From JACRLW01 sp050181465 (GTDB lineage: Bacteria; Planctomycetota; UBA1135; UBA2386): a DNA stretch of 64,000 nt. A program made the translations under genes and the position numbers. The DNA is taken from the NCBI GenBank assembly GCA_050181465.1, contig JBFXDD010000002.1, positions 124,001 to 188,000 of the forward strand, in the 5' to 3' direction. The notes below the pieces were generated by a model. It saw nothing but the letters and a program-made list of their open reading frames with translations. It ran no database searches and was not told the origin of the DNA. Positions 59,291 through 64,000 of the stretch are shown here, in pieces (position 1 is the stretch's first letter; each line of letters begins with the position of its first letter).

Positions 59291-60817
59291 TCAGCGTGGC
59301 GGTCTCGCGTCGGGCAGCAACCGCATCGCGCGCAGCTCGCGGTAGGCGAGACGGAGGCGGCCATCCAAGGCGATCAGGCCGCGCGATCTCGGTCCGTCCG
59401 CGAGTTCATCGATCACGACGCTCTGCACACGAGGCTGACGTGACGCGAAGTCGAGCACACGGGCGAGCATGTGCCACTGTCCGCGCTCCCCGCCGACTCG
59501 CGCGAGACTCGCGCCGACGCCCAGCAGAACGACCGGCTTCTCCTGCGCTCCGACTTCCAATGCCACTGCCAACCGGTCGAGCGCTACCACCAAGCCGTCG
59601 AGATCCAGCAGATCGCCGTCGATTGCGATGCCGATCGCAGCGAGTGCGGAGCGACTACCGGCCACGTGCTGCATCAGCCGCTGGGCGTGCAGCGCTCGTG
59701 ACTCGAAAACGACGAACGGCTGCGTGGCAGGGCTCGCGCGGCGAACGTCCTCTGCGCCGCGTTCGAGGATCTGCGCCCACTCGTCCACGGTCCCGATCTC
59801 GCTGCGCAGATCGGTCAGTCGACCGAAGGGCCCGAAGTAGAGGACGAGCCAGTCCGGCGTGAGTCGCTCCGCGCACAGCCAGTGCAGCTTCGCCATCTCC
59901 TCGACAAACTCGAGCAGGTTCGGCGCCGGCCGACCCGTTGCCCGTGCCGTCGGCTGTGGAATCACGAACACCGATCGCTTCTGCGATCGCGCGAAGCTGA
60001 TCTCGTCTCGAATCCGTTCGGTCTCGATGGGATCGGCGATCTGCGCGGCGGTCACGCGGATTGCGATCGACCCGGCGCCGAGTCCGAGCCATTGCCCGCG
60101 GCGCTCGGTGCGACGTGCTTCACCGACGTCCTTCGACGGTAGTTCGACGTGAATGCCGAGAACCTGATCGGTACGCAGCGGCGCGAGATCCGTCGACTCG
60201 GAACGGAACTGCTGCATGCGATGCCAGGCTTCCGGCATCTCTCGTGCGAGTCCGACGAACCCGGCGAGCGCGATCGCGGCAGCGACGATCACCGTCGTCC
60301 GCACGAGGCCGCGGAAGTGTCCGGCGAGCGGCAGGCACAGGGGCATGTGCAGGGCGAACGGCGCGAACACGAACGTGGGGCTCGCGACTTCCTCGGTGAA
60401 CGCCGCGTAGCCCGCAAGCAGCCCGTTGGCCCAGTTGCCGCCGTCGAATCCGGCGATCTGGATCAGCGCCTGCGAGCCGAAGACCGCGGCCAACGCGGCA
60501 TTCCAGAGCGCGATCGGCAGTGCGACGAGTCGCAGCCCGGCTGGTGCGCGCGCGAGCGTCAGTGTGTTCGACCACGCGGCGGCGATCGCCAACACCGGCA
60601 GCACGGCATACGCGAGGTGGAAGTCCGGACGACCCAGCGGAGTCGCGAGCATCGCGATCACCATGGTCGGTCCGAGCAAGGCTGCGGCGGCCAAGGTCCA
60701 CGCGCGGTGCCCCACGCCGCCGGCTTGACCGCGACTCAGCGCCGAGCCGATGGCCCATACCGCCAAGATCGCGGCGACGCCGTGATAGGCCAGCCAGGTG
60801 AGGAACTCGAACGCCAC
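59291..60817 (-). CDS. Multi-pass membrane protein of unknown function
   Basis: The 508-residue protein (start at GTG 60817) has about six membrane segments in its first 195 residues (WLAYHGVAAILAVWAIGSAL, LVRTTVIVAAAIALAGFVGL). A soluble domain of about 310 residues follows with alternating strands and helices (SIAIRVTAAQIADPIETERI, AIGIAIDGDLLDLDGLVVAL), which could be a TIM-barrel-like fold. I do not recognise a family. A GGAGG stands two bases before the GTG; an ATG at 60919 would overlap the next gene by 41 bp. It is co-directional with the FAD oxidoreductase upstream. Confidence 0.7.
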   Translation of the reverse strand: MAFEFLTWLAYHGVAAILAVWAIGSALSRGQAGGVGHRAWTLAAAALLGPTMVIAMLATPLGRPDFHLAYAVLPVLAIAAAWSNTLTLARAPAGLRLVALPIALWNAALAAVFGSQALIQIAGFDGGNWANGLLAGYAAFTEEVASPTFVFAPFALHMPLCLPLAGHFRGLVRTTVIVAAAIALAGFVGLAREMPEAWHRMQQFRSESTDLAPLRTDQVLGIHVELPSKDVGEARRTERRGQWLGLGAGSIAIRVTAAQIADPIETERIRDEISFARSQKRSVFVIPQPTARATGRPAPNLLEFVEEMAKLHWLCAERLTPDWLVLYFGPFGRLTDLRSEIGTVDEWAQILERGAEDVRRASPATQPFVVFESRALHAQRLMQHVAGSRSALAAIGIAIDGDLLDLDGLVVALDRLAVALEVGAQEKPVVLLGVGASLARVGGERGQWHMLARVLDFASRQPRVQSVVIDELADGPRSRGLIALDGRLRLAYRELRAMRLLPDARPPR

Positions 60818-60878
60818 TTCCTCCGAGTCATCGTCGCCGTGGCTGGGTGGACTGAAGTCTCCGATGGCACCGGGCCGA

Positions 60879-62117
60879 TCAGGCGAATCGGCGCGGCGCG
60901 AACATCGCCGCGGCTTCATGGCGGGCGCGGCCGTCGACGATCTGCTCGGCGAGCGAATGGCCCGCGAGGAACGCGAAGCTCAGTCCGTAGCCGTTGAAGC
61001 CCAAGAGTGCGAACTCTCCGGGGCGACCCGGCAGTGCGCCAAGGAGCGGGAGACCGTCGGAGGTGCCGGCCATGATCCCGGTCCAAACGTGCGGAAAGGA
61101 TCGACCGGCGAGTGCTGGGAAGTGCCGTCCGACGTAGTCGAGGAGCCGCTCGCTGACCCTCGGCTCGAAACTGCGGTCGTCCAAGATCCCCAACTGTTCC
61201 CCGGGCACACTCCATCGCATGCCGCCGACCACGAAGCGGCGGTCGTGCATGCGGAAGTACTCGTAGCAGAAGTTGCTCGACATGGCGTAGTGAGGGAAGC
61301 CTGAAGCGAGTTCGTTCGGCAGGGTCTCGGTCGCGAGGATCTGACCGCGGAAAGGGAATACTTGCGCCTTCAAGAAGCCCGAGGGGTCGAGTGTTCGGGC
61401 CAGAGTGCTGGTGCAATGGACGACGACGTCGCTCGACAATCGTCGGCCGTCGCGCAACTCGATCGACATCCGGTTGGCACTCCGCTCGTAGCGTGTGACT
61501 TCGGCCTGCTCGACGATCCGCGCACCCGCGGCGCGCGCGGCGGCTGCGAAGCCGCGAACCATCGTCACCGGCTGCACGATCGCTTCGCCGGGCAGGTGCA
61601 GCGCGCCGAAGAAGCCCCGCGAGTGCGGCAGTTCCGCGCGTGCGGCGTCGGCGTCGAGCAAGCGATGCTCGATCCCGTCTTCGGCGAGCAGGGCGGACGC
61701 TTCGCTCAACTCCGCGAGTTCGTGCGCGGTCTCGGCCAGGCGTAGGCCGCCGCTCGCTCGCAGATCGCAAGGGATCTGCGAGCGCTCGATCTCGGACTTC
61801 ATGCGCGCATTGTTGTCGCGAATGTACTCCCACAGGATGCGCGCGCGCTCGCGGCCGAACTGCCCGACGATCCGGTTGTAGTGCTCGCCGAGTCCCAGAA
61901 GCATCTGGCCGTCGTTGCGGCCGCTTGCGCGCGACGCGACTTGCCCGGCTTCGAGGAGCACCGTTGCGACGCCCGCACGGGCGAGCGCCAGTGCCGTCGA
62001 GACTCCGGCGATCCCACCGCCGAAGATCGCGACCTCGCACGGTTCCTCCAGCGGACGCGGTTCGGTTGGGAGCGTCGGGGCCTCGGTCAGCCAGAGCGAT
62101 TCGGTCATGGGCGCCAT
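60879..62117 (-). CDS. FAD-dependent oxidoreductase (DAO/PuuB-like)
   Basis: The 412-residue protein has the dinucleotide motif EVAIFGGGIAGVSTALAL near residue 28, the DAO second element ASGRNDGQMLLG (RNGG-like), and the C-terminal motif LGFNGYGLSFAFLAG. The RNDGQ motif and overall plan are like gamma-glutamylputrescine oxidase/glycine oxidase relatives. It could oxidise an amine or amino acid; the substrate is open. Met-4 (62108) is an equally likely start. It lies upstream of the membrane gene on the same strand. Active-site residues of PuuB cannot be assigned by eye. Confidence 0.85.
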   Translation of the reverse strand: MAPMTESLWLTEAPTLPTEPRPLEEPCEVAIFGGGIAGVSTALALARAGVATVLLEAGQVASRASGRNDGQMLLGLGEHYNRIVGQFGRERARILWEYIRDNNARMKSEIERSQIPCDLRASGGLRLAETAHELAELSEASALLAEDGIEHRLLDADAARAELPHSRGFFGALHLPGEAIVQPVTMVRGFAAAARAAGARIVEQAEVTRYERSANRMSIELRDGRRLSSDVVVHCTSTLARTLDPSGFLKAQVFPFRGQILATETLPNELASGFPHYAMSSNFCYEYFRMHDRRFVVGGMRWSVPGEQLGILDDRSFEPRVSERLLDYVGRHFPALAGRSFPHVWTGIMAGTSDGLPLLGALPGRPGEFALLGFNGYGLSFAFLAGHSLAEQIVDGRARHEAAAMFAPRRFA

Positions 62118-62233
62118 CGAACCGCGTTCGTCGGGTCCCGTCGATGGCGTGGGCTGCCGGCCTGTGGCGTCCGTGGACGTTCGAGCACGGGCTCGCGCTC
62201 CTGCGCAGGGTTGGGTAGTCCTTGGCGCCCGTC

Positions 62234-62830
62234 ATGCCCGATCCCGCAGACGAAGCCGTCCTGGATGATCTCTTCGAGCGTGCGATCACCGCGCGTTCGA
62301 ACGGCACTCCGCTGGATCTCGACAGCATCCTGGTCGGTCGCGAACAGCTTCGGGAAAGCGGCGCGATCGGTGCTCGAACTCGCCGCCGACGCCGACCGGT
62401 CCGGAGCGGCGCAGAGGGATGGGAGTCGTCTACCGGGCACGGCAGACGACCTTGCGCCGGGAGGTGGCGATCAAGGTCCTCGCGCCGTCGCCGTCGACGT
62501 CCCCGACGAGTCGCGATCGCTTCGAACTCAAAACGCGTGCTCTCGTCCGGGTTCGCCACCCGCGCATCGTGGCGGTGTTCGACATCCTTGTCGACAAGCC
62601 CGGCGAAGCGCGAAGTCGGATCCGCCGTGCGGTCGGACTTCGGGCTCGTTCGCGGCGAGGTCGACAAGATACACACCGAGATCGGGGTGTTCGTCGGCAC
62701 GAGGATCTTCGCCGCGCCGCTCAGTTGCGCGGCGCACATGACGAGATCGGCCCCGGGACCGATGCCTATTCGCTGGCTGTCACCCGCCGCCAACGGCGTG
62801 CCGACGAGACGGGGGACGGCATCGACGTGA
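62234..62830 (+). pseudogene. Decayed Ser/Thr protein kinase
   Basis: Kinase pieces occur in order but in alternating frames. After ATG 62234 comes an N-terminal lead of planctomycete kinase type (LFERAITARSNGTPLDLDS). Another frame then reads MGVVYRARQTTLRREVAIKV (glycine loop and VAIK Lys) and RHPRIVAVFDILVDKP. The first frame returns with SDFGLVRGEVDK and TEIGVFVGTRIFAAP (DFG and activation-segment-like). The other frame has EIGPGTDAYSLAV. The HRD catalytic loop is missing, so deletions as well as frameshifts are likely. No intact kinase can be made. It follows the divergent FAD gene by 116 bp. Confidence 0.75.
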
Positions 62831-62845
62831 ACCCGGTCGCTGTTC

Positions 62846-63982
62846 TCAGTCGGTACGCAGCAGCGGGTGAGTGGCGAGTGCTCCGCTTCGCAACTCGACT
62901 ACGACGAGCACCGGCGCGGGTACCGTCGAGGGTGCCGCGGGTAGCTTCCCGCGCAGCACGAGGCGATCGCGCGCGGGGATCACCTGTTCGAGTACGTCGA
63001 TTCCGAGGTCGACCTGCCAGATGGTCTTGCCGTCGAGATCGAGGCGACTGAGGCTCACGTTACTCTGTGGGAACCAGCGCGGTTCGTGGAGGCAAAGCAC
63101 GCTGCGCGGTTCGTCGAGGATCAGCAAGGTACCGTCGGTCGCGGCACGCACGAAGCCGGCGCGGAACATCGGCTCGCCGACGCATTCCTTCAGACTCGCG
63201 ACCGTAGTGCGCGCGTTCGACTCGACGACCTCCGCGAGAACCGGCCGAACGGGTTCGCGGCTGCGACTCGCGTCGAGCACCTCGCGGATGGAGCCGCCGA
63301 TGCGATGTTCGCGCGCCAGCGTCGCTGGATCGCCCAGCAACATCACTCGCGTTGGTGAGACCCTTCCGCCGCTCGCGAGTTGCGCGAGGAGTGCGCGGTC
63401 GGCACTGCGCATCGCCGCGAGCGGCGACGCGCTCGCCGGACGACCGGCGTCGATCCGTGCGCGTAGCGCTTCGGACTCTTCGCCGCGCGCGATGCGTCCG
63501 CTGCGGACTTCGATCGCGCCGAGTTCAGGGGCCTGGAACAGAACCCAATCGCCGTCGGCGCCGAGCAACCGAGACAACGACAGTGCGCCGCCGGTGTGTC
63601 CGCCACCGATCTCGTGGTAGCGCGGCTGGACGGTCCCACTCAGGTCGTGAAGTAGGATGCCGATCGAGTAGCGGTCCTTCGAAGCGTCGCGGTGGAGGCT
63701 CGGGACGTACGGTTCGAGCCGTTGGATCAGGGTCGCGACGATGTCGCCTGCTCGTGCGCTGTCGCCGATCGGCGTTCCGGTGGTGGAGATCGAGAACATG
63801 GACTTCGCGAGCCAGACAACGGTGGCGGCGACGGCCACGAGGATTGCCACGACCATGGCCATCTTGCGGCGCAAGCTCGTCAGCCGGTGCACCATCGCCG
63901 CCGCTGACGTCGAGGCGGCCGGCTGCGGCGTCGGTGCCGCACCGTCCAAGACCAGATTGAGCCAACCGACCGCTTCGTCCAT
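62846..63982 (-). CDS. Membrane-anchored protein of unknown function, perhaps continuing past the window
   Basis: The 378-residue frame starts MDEAVGWLNLVLDG. It has one membrane segment near residue 44 (MAMVVAILVAVAATVVWLA) and an outer domain of about 310 residues with repeated strands (SIGILLHDLSGTVQPRYHEI, NVSLSRLDLDGKTIWQVDL), perhaps a beta-propeller of the PQQ type. I cannot name the family. The frame upstream of the ATG is open to the window edge (PGCRAE before Met), so the true start may lie outside. It converges on the kinase pseudogene. Confidence 0.65.
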   Translation of the reverse strand: MDEAVGWLNLVLDGAAPTPQPAASTSAAAMVHRLTSLRRKMAMVVAILVAVAATVVWLAKSMFSISTTGTPIGDSARAGDIVATLIQRLEPYVPSLHRDASKDRYSIGILLHDLSGTVQPRYHEIGGGHTGGALSLSRLLGADGDWVLFQAPELGAIEVRSGRIARGEESEALRARIDAGRPASASPLAAMRSADRALLAQLASGGRVSPTRVMLLGDPATLAREHRIGGSIREVLDASRSREPVRPVLAEVVESNARTTVASLKECVGEPMFRAGFVRAATDGTLLILDEPRSVLCLHEPRWFPQSNVSLSRLDLDGKTIWQVDLGIDVLEQVIPARDRLVLRGKLPAAPSTVPAPVLVVVELRSGALATHPLLRTD

Positions 63983-64000
63983 CTCGGCACGACAACCCGG

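Overview
The window is high-GC bacterial DNA that I would place in the Planctomycetota (PVC group). The best marker is a 77-residue 'small basic protein' at 42575-42808 of the type known from Planctomycetes, Verrucomicrobia and Chlamydiae. A diderm envelope is shown by a BamA-type barrel, a TolC-type channel, two secretins and several lipoproteins. I see no rRNA, tRNA, CRISPR array or intact transposase gene. The lineage call is an inference.

Layout. 1-6784 (minus): the end of a secreted protein of unknown function, then a TolC / MacA / MacB-ATPase / MacB-permease export operon. 6969-16568 (plus): a CoaB ligase, FtsK, an FtsK-like paralogue without a motor, replicative helicase DnaB and a BamA-type protein. 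16620-20069 (plus): histidine degradation genes hutH and hutU, separated by a palindromic repeat. 20286-22923 (plus): a compact three-gene operon with a BY-kinase/ParA-type ATPase, a coiled-coil protein and an actin that resembles MamK, the magnetosome-aligning actin; no other magnetosome genes are visible. 22939-38383 (minus): a HAD phosphatase, then a large envelope cluster (secretin, two secreted repeat proteins, ExbB, two ExbD, second secretin), a family-4 uracil-DNA glycosylase and a DUF481 barrel. 38488-46426 (plus): a TMTC-like membrane TPR protein, a single-pass membrane protein, the small basic protein, QueE, a metallopeptidase-fold protein whose HExxH reads HNVVH, and a possible alpha/beta-hydrolase relative without its nucleophile. 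46439-64000 (mixed strands): a methyltransferase, a PilZ protein, a glycine-rich secreted protein, a DUF2058 protein, PNPase, an ECF sigma factor, an APH-type kinase, a five-haem cytochrome, a DUF4388 (PATAN) protein, a WaaP-type kinase fused to a methyltransferase, an adenosine deaminase relative, a membrane protein, an FAD oxidoreductase, a decayed Ser/Thr kinase and an unknown membrane-anchored protein.

The most unusual items are: (i) the MamK-like actin operon; (ii) a dispersed family of 184-185 bp imperfect palindromes bounded by CTAG or a variant, with six copies, two in tandem at a 180-bp period sharing the CTAG; (iii) the secretin plus ExbBD cluster, which looks like an energised outer-membrane machine; (iv) the motor-less FtsK paralogue beside ftsK.

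Functional calls rest on motifs read by eye; no database search was possible. Start codons are uncertain for several genes because Shine-Dalgarno sequences are often weak.
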